Shown: piece after piece, positions 24,485 through 33,409 of the stretch
Layout: each line of letters begins with the position of its first letter
Numbering within the stretch: position 1 is the stretch's first letter
Origin: AC-32 sp963717475
GTDB lineage: Bacteria; Actinomycetota; Thermoleophilia; Gaiellales; Gaiellaceae
NCBI GenBank assembly: GCA_963717475.1
Contig: OY970337.1
Location: 558,001-622,000 of the forward strand
Length of the DNA: 64,000 bases
Direction of reading: 5' to 3'
The notes under the pieces: model-generated
What the model was told of the DNA's origin: nothing
Seen by the model: the letters and a program-made list of their open reading frames with translations, nothing else
Database searches by the model: none
Program-made: the position numbers and the translations under genes

Positions 24485-26824
24485 GTGGAAGCCGCCGAGC
24501 CGCGCCGTGAGTTTCTGATCTCCAAGGCCTGGATCCAAGCCGTTGTCCTCGTCGTCCTCTGCGGCTTCTTCGTCCTCGGGCTGCTCGCGTACCGCACGTA
24601 CATGGCGCACCCGCCGGTCCCGGCCCGCGTCGTCGACGGGAACGGGACCGTGCTCTTCACCGGCCACGACATCAGCCAGGGCCAGCAGGTCTTCCTGCAC
24701 AAGGGGCTGATGGAGTACGGCTCAGTCTTCGGCCACGGGGCGTACCTCGGCCCGGACTACACCGCCGACTACCTCCGACGCTCGGCGAACCTCGTCCGCG
24801 ACTCCTTCGGCGGCCCGTCCTCGGACTCTGCCGGGCGCAAGACGATCGAGGACATGCGGACGAACCGCTACGACTCGAAGACCGGCACGCTCACGTTGAG
24901 TGCGCCCGAGGCGGCCGCGTTCCGCAAGCTCGTCGGCCACTACACGGAGTTCTTCTCGGACCCGACGACCGAGCACGGGCTCGTCACGAACGCGATCACG
25001 AGCACGACCCAGCTCCGGCAGCTGACCGCGTTCTTCGCCTGGACGGCGTGGGCGGCGGCGGCGAGGCGGCCCGGCCACAACTACTCGTACACCAACAACT
25101 GGCCCTCGGAGCCGCGCGTGGGGAACGCGCCGACCGCGAACGTGATCGTCTGGTCGGTGCTCTCGCTGATCGCCCTGCTCGGGGGGATCGGGCTGCTGTT
25201 CGGCGCCTTCGGCCGCTGGGGCCGAGGGCTCGGCTGGCACGGCCGCGAGCAGGCGACGCTCTCGTTCCGGGCCCCCGGCGACGTCGCCCTCACGCCTGCT
25301 CAGCGCGCGACCGCGTGGTTCTTCTTCGTGATGGCGGCGCTGTTCTTGCTCCAGACGCTCGTCGGGGCCGCCTCGCAGCACTACCGCGCCGACATCTCGA
25401 GCTTCTTCGGGATCAACCTCGCGCGCGTCTTCCCGTACAACCTGATGCGCACCTGGCACGTGCAGCTCGCGATCTTCTGGGTGGCGACCTCGTTCGTGGC
25501 GGCCGGGATCTTCCTCGCGCCGATGATCGCGAGACGTGAGCCGAAGCACCAGGGCAAGCTCGCGCTCGGGCTACTGGGCGCGCTCGCGGTGGTCGTCTTC
25601 GGGACGCTGATCGGCTCCTTCCTCGACATCCACGGCAAGCTCCAGAACGTCGCCGCCAACTGGTTCGGGCTGCAGGGATTCGAGTACCTCGACCTCGCGC
25701 GCCTGTGGCAGATCCTGCTGACGATCGGGCTGGTCGCGTGGGTGTTCATGCTGTGGCGCGTGCTGCGTCAAAGGCTGGCGCGCGAGCACCCGGGGAACAT
25801 GCCGTGGCTCTTCTTCCTGGCCGCGTGCGCGATCCCGGCGTTCTACGCCGTCGGTCTGATCGCCCGCACCGGCGACAACTTCACGACCACCGAGTTCTGG
25901 CGCTTCTGGGTCGTCCACCTCTGGGTGGAGGACTTCCTCGAGCTCTTCACGACGGTGATGGTCGCCTACATGTTCGTCCTGCTCGGCGTCGTGCGGGAGC
26001 GGATCGCGCTGACCGTCGTCTTCCTCGACATCCTCCTCTACTCGGTCGGCGGCGTGATCGGGACGATGCACCACCTCTACTTCTCGGGCGAGCCCGCCGA
26101 GCACATGGCGCTCGGCGCGTTCTTCTCGGCCGCGGAGGTGATCCCGTTGACCTTCCTCACGGTCGAGGCGTGGTCGTTCCTGCAGCTCGGTGCGGCACAG
26201 GAGTCGCGCTCGGCGGCGCCGTTCCCGCACCGCTGGGCGGTGATGTTCCTCGTCTCGGTCGGCTTCTGGAACTTCCTCGGTGCCGGCATCTTCGGGTTCC
26301 TGATCAACCTCCCGATCGTCTCCTACTACGAGATCGGGACCGCGCTCACCGCCAACCACGGCCACGCGGCGATGATGGGCGTCTACGGGATGCTCGCCCT
26401 CGGGCTCGCGATGTTCTGCCTGCGCTACCTGATCCCGGCCGACAAGTGGCCCGAGCGCTGGGCCAGGATCTCCTTCTGGGCGACGAACCTGGGGCTCGCC
26501 TGGATGTGCTTCGCGACCTTGCTGCCGCTCGGGATCCTGCAGCTCTACAAGTCGGTCGACTCGGGGTACTTCGAGGCGCGGGAGCTGAAGTTCCTGCACA
26601 ACCACACGAACGCGATCATCGAGTGGCTCCGGCTGCCGGGCGACATCACGTTCATCGTCGGCGGCGCGATTCCGACGCTCTACATTGCCTGGCTCGGAAT
26701 CCGGCACACGGTCAAGCAGGTGACCTACGACGAGCCGGACGACATCCTCTTCACGGAGATCACCGAGCCGGCGGGGATCGACGCATTTGCGGCGGAGGAG
26801 GCTTCGGCCGCGGGGCCGGCATGA
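24485..26824 (+). CDS. norZ: Quinol-dependent nitric oxide reductase (qNOR, NorB/NorZ type)
   Basis: 779 aa. Single-subunit respiratory or detoxifying NO reductase: an N-terminal periplasmic domain fused to the NorB-type 12-helix catalytic core. Seen: N-terminal helix (QAVVLVVLCGFFVLGLLAY), the GHDISQGQQVFLHKGLMEYGS motif, haem/FeB-site motifs RTWHVQLAIFW, VVHLWVEDFLELF, GTMHHLYF and TANHGHAAMMGVYG. The start is the GTG at 24485, with GAGGAGGC 6 nt upstream. The 26,821 gene overlaps its stop (ATGA). It reduces 2 NO to N2O with quinol, probably for NO detoxification, because no other denitrification genes are in the window. Confidence 0.94.
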   Translation: MEAAEPRREFLISKAWIQAVVLVVLCGFFVLGLLAYRTYMAHPPVPARVVDGNGTVLFTGHDISQGQQVFLHKGLMEYGSVFGHGAYLGPDYTADYLRRSANLVRDSFGGPSSDSAGRKTIEDMRTNRYDSKTGTLTLSAPEAAAFRKLVGHYTEFFSDPTTEHGLVTNAITSTTQLRQLTAFFAWTAWAAAARRPGHNYSYTNNWPSEPRVGNAPTANVIVWSVLSLIALLGGIGLLFGAFGRWGRGLGWHGREQATLSFRAPGDVALTPAQRATAWFFFVMAALFLLQTLVGAASQHYRADISSFFGINLARVFPYNLMRTWHVQLAIFWVATSFVAAGIFLAPMIARREPKHQGKLALGLLGALAVVVFGTLIGSFLDIHGKLQNVAANWFGLQGFEYLDLARLWQILLTIGLVAWVFMLWRVLRQRLAREHPGNMPWLFFLAACAIPAFYAVGLIARTGDNFTTTEFWRFWVVHLWVEDFLELFTTVMVAYMFVLLGVVRERIALTVVFLDILLYSVGGVIGTMHHLYFSGEPAEHMALGAFFSAAEVIPLTFLTVEAWSFLQLGAAQESRSAAPFPHRWAVMFLVSVGFWNFLGAGIFGFLINLPIVSYYEIGTALTANHGHAAMMGVYGMLALGLAMFCLRYLIPADKWPERWARISFWATNLGLAWMCFATLLPLGILQLYKSVDSGYFEARELKFLHNHTNAIIEWLRLPGDITFIVGGAIPTLYIAWLGIRHTVKQVTYDEPDDILFTEITEPAGIDAFAAEEASAAGPA

Positions 26825-27342
26825 GCACGGAGGTGTTCTTCGCCGTCGGCTACGCCGGCCTGCTGACAGGTGGCGCCTTCGCGCTCGAGTGGCTCTCGGC
26901 CCACACGCACCGGCGCGCGCTGCGCTTCCGCACGGCAGGCTTCACCTACCACGCCGACCGCGACCACTGGCTCTGCCCGGAAGGGGAGCACCTCTGGCCG
27001 CACGAGACCGACCACGAGCGGCGCGTCGTCCGCTACCGGGCTCGAGCGCACGTGTGCAACGCCTGCGCCAGCAAGCATCGCTGCACGGACTCGGACCGGG
27101 GACGCGAGGTCGTCCGGCCGCTCGACCCCTGGCCGCACTCGGAGGCCGGACGCTTCCACCGGGCAATCGCGCTTCTGCTCGTCGCGGTCAGCGCGCTCGT
27201 CCTTCTCGTCGAGCTCGCGCGCCACCACGCGCCCCTGGAGCTCGCCCTGATCGTCCCGGCGCTCGCGCTGACGCTGTTCGCGGCCCGCTGGCTCCTGCGG
27301 GATCTTCGGCGCCACCCGGCCAACTTCCCCGCGCCTGCCTGA
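26821..27342 (+). CDS. Membrane protein with embedded IS1182-transposase-like zinc motif, coupled to norZ
   Basis: 173 aa. One N-terminal helix (about 5-25), a soluble central part (43-100), and two C-terminal helices (115-132, 139-156). The central part has YHADRDHWLCPEGEHLW, then RYRARAHVCNACASKHRCT, then SDRGREVVR. Cys52, Cys79, Cys82 and Cys88 with the flanking Tyr-Arg-Ala and Arg-Gly-Arg residues closely resemble the CPxG...YRA...CxxC...RCT...GR segment in the middle of IS1182-type transposases. No DDE catalytic residues are present. The coupling to norZ (ATGA) and to the next gene (TGATG) suggests a role at the membrane with NO reductase. Function unknown; the transposase resemblance is by motif only. 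Confidence 0.75.
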   Translation: MSTEVFFAVGYAGLLTGGAFALEWLSAHTHRRALRFRTAGFTYHADRDHWLCPEGEHLWPHETDHERRVVRYRARAHVCNACASKHRCTDSDRGREVVRPLDPWPHSEAGRFHRAIALLLVAVSALVLLVELARHHAPLELALIVPALALTLFAARWLLRDLRRHPANFPAPA

Positions 27343-27719
27343 TGCAGACCTGGACGGTCGTTCGGTTCCTGCACGTCGCGGGTATCGCGGGCTTCGCGGG
27401 AACGCAGCTCGCGCTCGCGCTGGCCGTCGTCCCTGCGCTCCGCCGGTCGGACGAGGCAACCCAGCGGCGCGTCGTCTACCGGCTGGGATTCGTCAGCGCG
27501 GGCGCCCTCGTGCTTGCGCTCGTGACCGGGATCGCGATGGCGTCGCACTTCTCGCTCTGGTCGTCGAACGTCCTGCAGGGCAAGCTCGTCGTGCTCGTCC
27601 TGGTCGCGGCGCTCGCCGGCCTGCAGCTGCTCAGCCCGGCGACCCGGACGATCGCCTACGCGGCCGCTCTCGGGTCCCTTCTCGTGATCTGGCTCGGGAT
27701 CAAGCTCACGTACGGCTGA
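27342..27719 (+). CDS. Four-helix membrane protein, CopD/DUF2269-like
   Basis: 125 aa. Four predicted helices with VRFLHVAGIAGFAGTQLALALAV at the N-terminus. The conserved FLHV start and size resemble small integral membrane proteins of the CopD/DUF2269 kind, often near haem or copper enzymes. The start ATG overlaps the previous stop (TGATG), so it is the third gene of the norZ operon. Function not known; haem or metal handling for the reductase is a guess. Confidence 0.65.
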   Translation: MQTWTVVRFLHVAGIAGFAGTQLALALAVVPALRRSDEATQRRVVYRLGFVSAGALVLALVTGIAMASHFSLWSSNVLQGKLVVLVLVAALAGLQLLSPATRTIAYAAALGSLLVIWLGIKLTYG

Positions 27720-27744
27720 CGAATCCGAACGGCGGCTTCGCGGC

Positions 27745-27750
27745 TACCGT
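27745..27750 (+). promoter_or_regulatory. -10 box of leaderless promoter for 27757 gene
   Basis: TACCGT lies 6 nt before the ATG at 27757. Confidence 0.4.
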
Positions 27751-27756
27751 CTTGGC

Positions 27757-28665
27757 ATGCGCAGATCGACGCAGATCGTCCTGCTCGCGGTGCTCGCGCT
27801 GATCGTGGCGAGCCTCGTGGTCGCGGCCGTGGTCGTCTCCGTCCACGGGTCGGGGAGCGCCTCGCCGGTGGTGACGAACTCGATCCCCGTCTCGGGCTCG
27901 TTCACGCCGCCCCGCGGAGCGGTCGTCCTCGCGCGCGAGGCGGGCGACCGCGCGGTCGCCCTCGCTGTGGCTCGCGGCCGGCTGACGGCCACCGTCCTCG
28001 CCGGGAGCGGCGAGCCGGCAACCGGTCTGCCGCTCTCCTTCCGGCTCGGCGGCCGCACAGTGAAAGCCTCCTCGTGCGGCAACGGCTGCTACACGGCGGC
28101 CGCGCCGGCCGCCCGGCGAGTCGACGTCCTGCTCGGAGGCGGGGCTCCCGTCAGCTTCGACGTCCCCGCGCAGCCGCGCCCGGCAGACGCCATCGTGCGC
28201 CGCGCGAGCCGCGTCTGGCGAAACCTGAGCAGCCTCGTGTACGTCGAGTCGCTCCGCTCGAGCCCGAAGGCCGGGCTCGTGTCGACGTGGCGGATGCAGG
28301 CCCCGGACAGGATGTCGTTCACGATCCGAAACGGCGCTTCCGCGGTCGTGGTCGGCAACCGCCGCTGGGACCGGACGAAGCAGAACGGGAAATGGGTCGA
28401 GTCCGAGACGCCCAGGCTGCATCTGCCGACCCCGACGTGGGGCAACCCGACCGTGAACGCGCATGTCCTGGGCACCGCGACGGTCGCCGGACGGCCGGTG
28501 TGGGTCGTCTCGTTCGTCAACCCCTCGGTACCTGCCTGGTTCACCGCCTCGATCGACCGCTCGAACTACCGCACACTCAGGCTCCGCATGACCGCGGCGA
28601 GCCACTTCATGTTCCACCGCTACCTCGAGTTCGACCGGCCGCTCGGGATCAAGCCGCCTAGATAA
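27757..28665 (+). CDS. Membrane-anchored LolA/LppX-like protein
   Basis: 302 aa. An N-terminal signal anchor (VLLAVLALIVASLVVAAVVV), an Ig-like segment with a CGNGC motif (about 108-112), then about 150 residues with the half-barrel pattern of LolA/LppX-type lipid carriers (WRNLSSLVYVESL, STWRMQAPDRMSF, GRPVWVVSFVNPS, and a conserved YLEFDRPLGI end). Such domains occur fused to CopD in some actinobacteria, and the copper operon begins just beyond, convergent. The 3' end overlaps the 32-aa peptide gene by 8 nt. Function not established; lipid or hydrophobic ligand binding at the membrane is inferred. Confidence 0.65.
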   Translation: MRRSTQIVLLAVLALIVASLVVAAVVVSVHGSGSASPVVTNSIPVSGSFTPPRGAVVLAREAGDRAVALAVARGRLTATVLAGSGEPATGLPLSFRLGGRTVKASSCGNGCYTAAAPAARRVDVLLGGGAPVSFDVPAQPRPADAIVRRASRVWRNLSSLVYVESLRSSPKAGLVSTWRMQAPDRMSFTIRNGASAVVVGNRRWDRTKQNGKWVESETPRLHLPTPTWGNPTVNAHVLGTATVAGRPVWVVSFVNPSVPAWFTASIDRSNYRTLRLRMTAASHFMFHRYLEFDRPLGIKPPR

Positions 28666-28756
28666 CGCGGCGGATCGCCTCGATCGCGACGACCCAGGCG
28701 ACGGCTGCGGCGGCCACGGCGACGAGCGCGAGCAACAGGCGGACGCGGACGCTCAT
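28658..28756 (-). CDS. 32-aa single-pass membrane peptide coupled to CopC-CopD
   Basis: MSVRVRLLLALV then an Ala/Val-rich helix ending EAIRRVI. It begins at an ATG overlapping the CopC-CopD stop (ATGA), so it is the last gene of the copper operon. The single helix with basic ends fits a small accessory or regulatory membrane peptide. No family recognised. Confidence 0.55.
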   Translation of the reverse strand: MSVRVRLLLALVAVAAAAVAWVVAIEAIRRVI

Positions 28757-30475
28757 CCGCCCGCCTTGTCCAGGAGCGTGATCACGAACGGCTGCTGCCC
28801 GGGAATCGTCACCTCGAACTGCAGCCCCCAGTGGCCGACCATCACGAGCGCGGGCGCCGACTTCGAGAACGAGCCGGGACGCGTCTGGCGGAAGCGGTAG
28901 CTCTGCGTGCCCATCTCCATGTCGAGCATGTTGAACTGCGTGACGACCTCCGCACCCCGAACCGGCTGTCCGTCCTTGGTGACCGTGATCCGGAACGAGT
29001 TGTTCACGGCCGCGCGGTTCGGCGTCACCTCGACGTGGATCTTGTACGGGCCCTTGTCGATCACCGTTGAGACCGGCCCGGGGCCGACGCGGGCGGCGAT
29101 GTTCTTCACGCGGGCGAGGGCGCTCGCCGGCGGCGGGAGGCTGGTGAGGACGGCCGCGGCGAAGACCGCTCCCGTGACGAAGAGGATCTCGCCCTGGACC
29201 AGACGGCGAAGCAGCAGCGCCGCCGCGGGGCCGTCCGACGGCCGCACCCCTGCCGCCTCGAGCCGAGGCTTCGTCCGCGCGAGGTTGACCGCCGCCAGTG
29301 CGAGCGCCGCGAACAGCAGCACGATCTTGACGACGAGCGCCTTGCCGTAGTTCGTCTCCCAGAGCGAGCCCAGGGTCGGCAGCTCGAGCAGCGACTGGCC
29401 GATCCCCGTCCCGATCAGCGCGAGCACGGAGACGAAAGCGGTCGTCGAGAAGCGCGGCACGACCACCGACAGTGCGGCCACGCGCCCCTCGCGGCCGACG
29501 TTCAGCCAGAGGACCACGATCCCGATCAGCCCGCCCAGCCAGATCGCGCCGGCGGCTAGATGGACGGCGTCGAGCGGCAGCGCGAGCCCGCGCGGTGAGC
29601 GCTGGCCTGCGTGCCCCGCGAGCCCGGGCATGACGAGGGTCGCCGCGCCGGCCGTAAGCGCGCTTCCGGTCGCGAGCAGCTCTGCCACGGAGCGAGCCGG
29701 CCGCTCCGGTCGGTCGACTGCGAGCGCGATCGCAGCCGCCACGCCGAAGAGGGCGAGCACCAGCTCGAGCTGGAGGTAGTCGTGCCCGAACGACGAGGCG
29801 TTCGCCACCGGGATGATCGCGCCGAGATCGAACGCCGAGCGGAGCGAGAACTGGGCGGTCGCGAGCACGACGTAGACCGGCACTGCGACCAGCAGGGCCC
29901 CGAGCGACGACGAGGAACGCGATCGAGAGCGGCCGCAGCGAGGTTCCGCTCACGCGCCGCGCGACGGGCCTCGCGATCAGCGCCCGCAGGACGAACAACC
30001 CGAGCGCCGCAAACAGCGAGAGGAACACCACCCAGCGCGCGATCAGGAGCTGGGGCGTGTGCGCGGTCTCGCTGAGCGAGGGCACGCGGAACTGCGGCGG
30101 CGGCCCCGCATTCGGCCCGACCGCGAACGTGAAGGCGCCGCGCACCGGGTGGCCGTCGGCCGAGATCACGCGCCAGAAGACGAGGTACCAGCCCTCGGGG
30201 ATCTTCTCGAGCGGCGTGACGAGCGTCTGCGGCTGGCCCGGCGGCCGCTGCGGCGCGCTCGAGGTGACCTGGTGGCCCGCGGCGTCGGTGACGGAGACGA
30301 TCGCGAAGCGCGGCTCGATCGGCTCGCTGTAGGTCAGCCGCACCTCGGCCGGCGGCGTGTTCACCGTGCGGCTCGCGACCGGGCTCGTCTTCAGCAGCGC
30401 CGCGTGCGCCCAGGCGGCGGCCGGCAGCGCGAGCGCCGCGCCGACCGCCGCCGCGAGGACGCAGGCCCGCCTCAC
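28753..30475 (-). CDS. CopC-CopD-YtkA-like copper transport fusion protein (one frameshift)
   Basis: About 573 aa once joined. A signal peptide ending AAWA exposes His at the mature N-terminus (HAALLKTSP), as in Cu(II)-binding CopC; RVISADGHPVRGAFTF supplies further CopC ligand residues. Then come CopD helices starting PQLLIARWVVFLSLFAALG, and after the last helix a periplasmic YtkA/FixH-like beta domain (YKIHVEVTPNRA to TIPGQQPFVITLL). The reading frame breaks near 29905 (IAFLVVA then SLGALLVAVPVYVV); both halves are well conserved, so a sequence error is likely. GTG start overlaps the ycnI stop, and the stop overlaps the 32-aa peptide start. Role: copper uptake for cuproenzymes or copper tolerance. 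Confidence 0.85.
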
Positions 30476-31044
30476 GCGAGCGTGCGCCCCCTCGTCAGCA
30501 GGGCCACGAGCCCGAGCACGACGCCGACGATGGCGACGACGAGCGCGACGATCGTCAGCAGCGTGGTCCCGCCGCCGCCGAGCGACGAGACGGCCTCGAT
30601 CCTCGGCGCGGGCGTGTCCGAGCCCTCCGAGCCGGTCCAGTCGACGACCTTGCCATTCGAGTACGTCTGGCGGACCGCGACCGTGTACGTCTTGCTCGAG
30701 TCGAGGGTCGCGCTGAAGCGGAAGACGGCGTCCTCGTCGGTCGGGACGTTTCCGCCGCTCCAGGTCACCTTCTGGATCACCTTCTCCTCGCCCGAGCCGG
30801 TTGCCTGCTCGGAGCGCTTCCAGCCGGGCGAGGGCTCGAACGAGTCGATCGCGAAGCCGTCGGGCACGGTCAGCTCGACCTCGGTGGTCGCTGCTCCCTC
30901 CTCTTCGGTCGGCACCGCAAGCGTGAACTGCTGCAGCACCTTCGCTTTGGCCACGGGCGGGCTGAGGGTCGCGTGCGCGAACGCCGATTGGGCGAGCACG
31001 AGCGACCCAGCTGCCGCCGCGGCGATGGCCACGGCCCGTTTCAT
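30472..31044 (-). CDS. ycnI: YcnI/DUF1775 copper-binding membrane-anchored protein
   Basis: 190 aa. The signal peptide ends AQSAFA before a mature N-terminal HATLSP, the mono-histidine brace used by DUF1775 proteins to bind copper. The beta domain contains PDGFAIDSFEPSPGW (the family Trp ligand), VTWSGG and FRFSATL, and a C-terminal helix anchors it. AAAGGAGA 5-10 nt before the ATG is a good Shine-Dalgarno. The YcnI-CopCD order is the usual ycnIJ arrangement, supporting copper delivery. Confidence 0.9.
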   Translation of the reverse strand: MKRAVAIAAAAAGSLVLAQSAFAHATLSPPVAKAKVLQQFTLAVPTEEEGAATTEVELTVPDGFAIDSFEPSPGWKRSEQATGSGEEKVIQKVTWSGGNVPTDEDAVFRFSATLDSSKTYTVAVRQTYSNGKVVDWTGSEGSDTPAPRIEAVSSLGGGGTTLLTIVALVVAIVGVVLGLVALLTRGRTLA

Positions 31045-31074
31045 TCGTCTCCTTTCGCGTAGGTGAAAAGCCGG

Positions 31075-31686
31075 CTACGCGGGGAGCGGCGGCGCGCGCG
31101 GCCGCGCGCGGAGAAGGGCCGGGCGGGAGGCCGGCGCCTCGTGGAACGAAACGACGAACGGCGGGAGCGAGCCCGCGAGCCGGCGCCTGCGGAGCTCGCG
31201 CACGACGGCGCGCACCCAGGCGAGCACGTGCGCCGCCGCCTCCGCGAGCGCTGCGGCAACGAGTGCGAGTGCAGCAAGGATCGGCAGCGCATTCCGGTGC
31301 ACGGGGCCGATCAGGCAGGAGAGCCCGTGGAAGCCGAGCCCGGTCCGCCAGTGCAGGTACGACTCGAAGAGGGCGAAAGCGAGCGAGCTCGCGGCGTAGA
31401 GGACCAGGAAGCGCAGCAGGAGCCGCCGCAACCGCAGCCGCGGCGCAACCCGCTCCGGCCGCAGGCGCGCACGCTCTCGCACGCCGAGGGCGGCGAGCCA
31501 GACCGTGAAGACCGACAGGCCGGCGCCGAGCGCGACCGAGACGAGCGTCACGACGACCAGCCGCGGCCCGCCGGCCGAGGCCTCGAGCTTCCCCGAAAGC
31601 GGGCTCGGTGCTGCCAGCGCATAGCAGAGCCAGCGCGCCGCGAGCACGAGCACGGCGACGACCGGGAGCCAGAGCAGCCGTCTCAT
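31075..31686 (-). CDS. Four-helix membrane protein in copper operon
   Basis: 203 aa. Helices near 3-22, 42-66, 84-104 and 117-150, then a basic, Pro-rich cytoplasmic tail. No recognised family. The ATG overlaps the stop of the lipoprotein gene (ATGA) and the gene ends 30 nt before ycnI, so it belongs to the same operon. Histidines flank helix 3-4 (YLHWRTGLGFHG, GPVHRN) and could take part in metal handling; this is speculative. Confidence 0.65.
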   Translation of the reverse strand: MRRLLWLPVVAVLVLAARWLCYALAAPSPLSGKLEASAGGPRLVVVTLVSVALGAGLSVFTVWLAALGVRERARLRPERVAPRLRLRRLLLRFLVLYAASSLAFALFESYLHWRTGLGFHGLSCLIGPVHRNALPILAALALVAAALAEAAAHVLAWVRAVVRELRRRRLAGSLPPFVVSFHEAPASRPALLRARPRAPPLPA

Positions 31687-32511
31687 TGCACTTTCAGCGT
31701 AAACGGAGCGGTGAGCACGCGCCCGCCCGCCTGGAACTGGAGGAAGAGCTGCCATGTGCCCGCAACCGGCAGGAGGACGCCGACCTGAAGCTTGCCGGGC
31801 TTCGAGGACGTGCCCGTCACGCGCGCCCCGCCGAAGACGCTCGTGCAGCCGGGTGTGTTCGGCCCGCAGACGTGCGTGTGGAAGTAGTCGAGCGATTTCT
31901 CGCGGAAGAAGACGGCATGCGCGAGAGCGCCGTACCAGGGTGTGAACGTCAGCGGCTTCCCGGACGGGTCGGTGACGGTCGCCGTCATGTGCGCCGGCTC
32001 GATCGCGTGCAGCGTGCGCGGCGCGGCGAGCCGCACGTGGTAGCCGTCGACCGTCACGTTCGGCGAGTACGGAGGCAGCGGCTGCGGGTGGTAAGCGCCG
32101 GCCACGTTCACGTCCTCGTGGAGCTGGAAGTTCCGCGGGCCGGCTCGCCGGGTACGCGTCGACGAGCACCCGGTAGGGACCGGGGGAGGGGAAGTCGATC
32201 ACCTGTGAGATCCGGCCGTCCGCGGCGATCGGCGGGTGGCGGTGGATGATCGTGGACAGGTCGCGGCGGACGACGATCAGATGGACGCCCGTGTGCGGCC
32301 CGGCGCCGGTCCGGTAGGCGGTCAGCGGCTTGCCCGAAGGCTGGCGGATCGAGAAGGAGAGGCGCGCAGGCCCCGGATGGGCGATCTGCTTCGGCGTGAA
32401 GCCGGTCAGCGCGTACGTCCGGGCGGCGCCGATAGTCGGGACGGACGGCCCGGACGACGAGCAGCCGGCAACGACGAGCACGGCGAGAGAGAGGCAAAGA
32501 ATCCGGCCCAC
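31683..32511 (-). CDS. Lipoprotein with two His-rich (HxH) beta domains, putative copper-binding (one frameshift)
   Basis: About 276 aa after joining two frames. GTG start, signal ILCLSLAVLVVAGC with lipobox VAGC. Two related domains follow: the first has GVHLIVVRRDLSTIIHRHPP, the second HAVFFREKSLDYFHTHVCGP. Each has a HxH pair after a 'His...RxxL' strand, as in secreted proteins found next to copper genes. The frame breaks near 32138 (VLVDAYPA then RNFQLHEDVNVAGAYHP). It heads the copper operon and is divergent from ctaG. I infer copper binding outside the membrane; direct evidence is only the motif and context. Confidence 0.68.
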
Positions 32512-32564
32512 TTGCAGGCAGGATCACGATCCCGGTGTCTCCGTGTCAACCTCGAGGCGTCGGT

Positions 32565-32570
32565 TACCCT
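32565..32570 (+). promoter_or_regulatory. -10 box of leaderless promoter for ctaG
   Basis: TACCCT lies 8 nt before the GTG at 32579. Confidence 0.4.
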
Positions 32571-32578
32571 GATTCCCC

Positions 32579-33409
32579 GTGCCGAGCGCCCATCTCTCCG
32601 CGTCGTGGCAGGCGCCGCCGGCGGTTCTGATCGGGGCCGTGGTCGCTGCAGCCCTCTTCGCGCAGGCGTTCGTCCGGCTCCGCCGCCGCCGCGCCGAGCA
32701 CGCGCCCTGGACGCGCGCCGCGCTCTTCGCCGCCGGCCTGGCCCTGCTCGTCCTGCCGCTCGTCTCGCCGCTCGACGAGGCGGGCGACGAGCGCCTGCTC
32801 TCGGCGCACATGCTCCAGCACGTCCTGATCGGCGACGCCGCCGCGGCGCTGCTCGTCGTCGCGGTGCGCGGCCCGCTCGTCTTCTTCCTCCTGCCGCCGG
32901 CGGTGCTTCGGCCGCTCGCCGCCTTCCGGCCGCTGCGCGCGTTCCTGTCGCTGCTCTTGATCCCGCTCGTCACCCTCGGCCTCTGGGCGGCGGCGATCCT
33001 CGTCTGGCACGTCCCGAGCGTCTACGACTACGCCGCGGCCCACCCGCTCGTCCACGACCTCGAGCACCTGACCTTCGTCGTCACGGGAGTGCTCGCCTGG
33101 ACGCAGCTCGTCGATCCCGCGCGGCACGAGCGCCTGCGCCGCCCGCAGCGGATCCTGTTCGCGCTCGCGATGCTCGTGCTCGCCCAGCCGGTGGTCGACC
33201 TGCTCCTCTTCAGCTCGGAGCCCCGCTACGAGCGCTACGCCAACCCCGCGCACGAGCTCTTCGGGATCTCGCCGCTGACCGACCAGCGCCTGGCGGGCGC
33301 GGTGATGATGGTCGAGCAGCTGCTGACGCTCGGGATCTGCGTCGCGCTGCTGCTGCGCCCGTACCTCGTCGGACGGCGTGCGCGGCGGCCGGCTCTCTCG
33401 CCCCCTTGA
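32579..33409 (+). CDS. ctaG: CtaG-like (caa3-type) cytochrome c oxidase assembly protein, copy 1
   Basis: 276 aa. Seven predicted helices. Conserved His-containing motifs of the caa3_CtaG family: LSAHMLQHVLIGD, WHVPSVYDYA, HDLEHLTFVV and SPLTDQRLAG. These proteins take part in building the copper B site of haem-copper oxidases. It is divergent from the copper operon, and a second paralog follows with an overlap, supporting a joint role in copper insertion. No oxidase subunit gene is in the window. Confidence 0.88.
   Translation: MPSAHLSASWQAPPAVLIGAVVAAALFAQAFVRLRRRRAEHAPWTRAALFAAGLALLVLPLVSPLDEAGDERLLSAHMLQHVLIGDAAAALLVVAVRGPLVFFLLPPAVLRPLAAFRPLRAFLSLLLIPLVTLGLWAAAILVWHVPSVYDYAAAHPLVHDLEHLTFVVTGVLAWTQLVDPARHERLRRPQRILFALAMLVLAQPVVDLLLFSSEPRYERYANPAHELFGISPLTDQRLAGAVMMVEQLLTLGICVALLLRPYLVGRRARRPALSPP

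Noticed and set aside
26821..27342. Insertion sequence remnant
   Set aside because: There are no terminal inverted repeats, target duplications or DDE residues; the gene is in frame, membrane-spanning and coupled to both neighbours, so it looks like a maintained protein.
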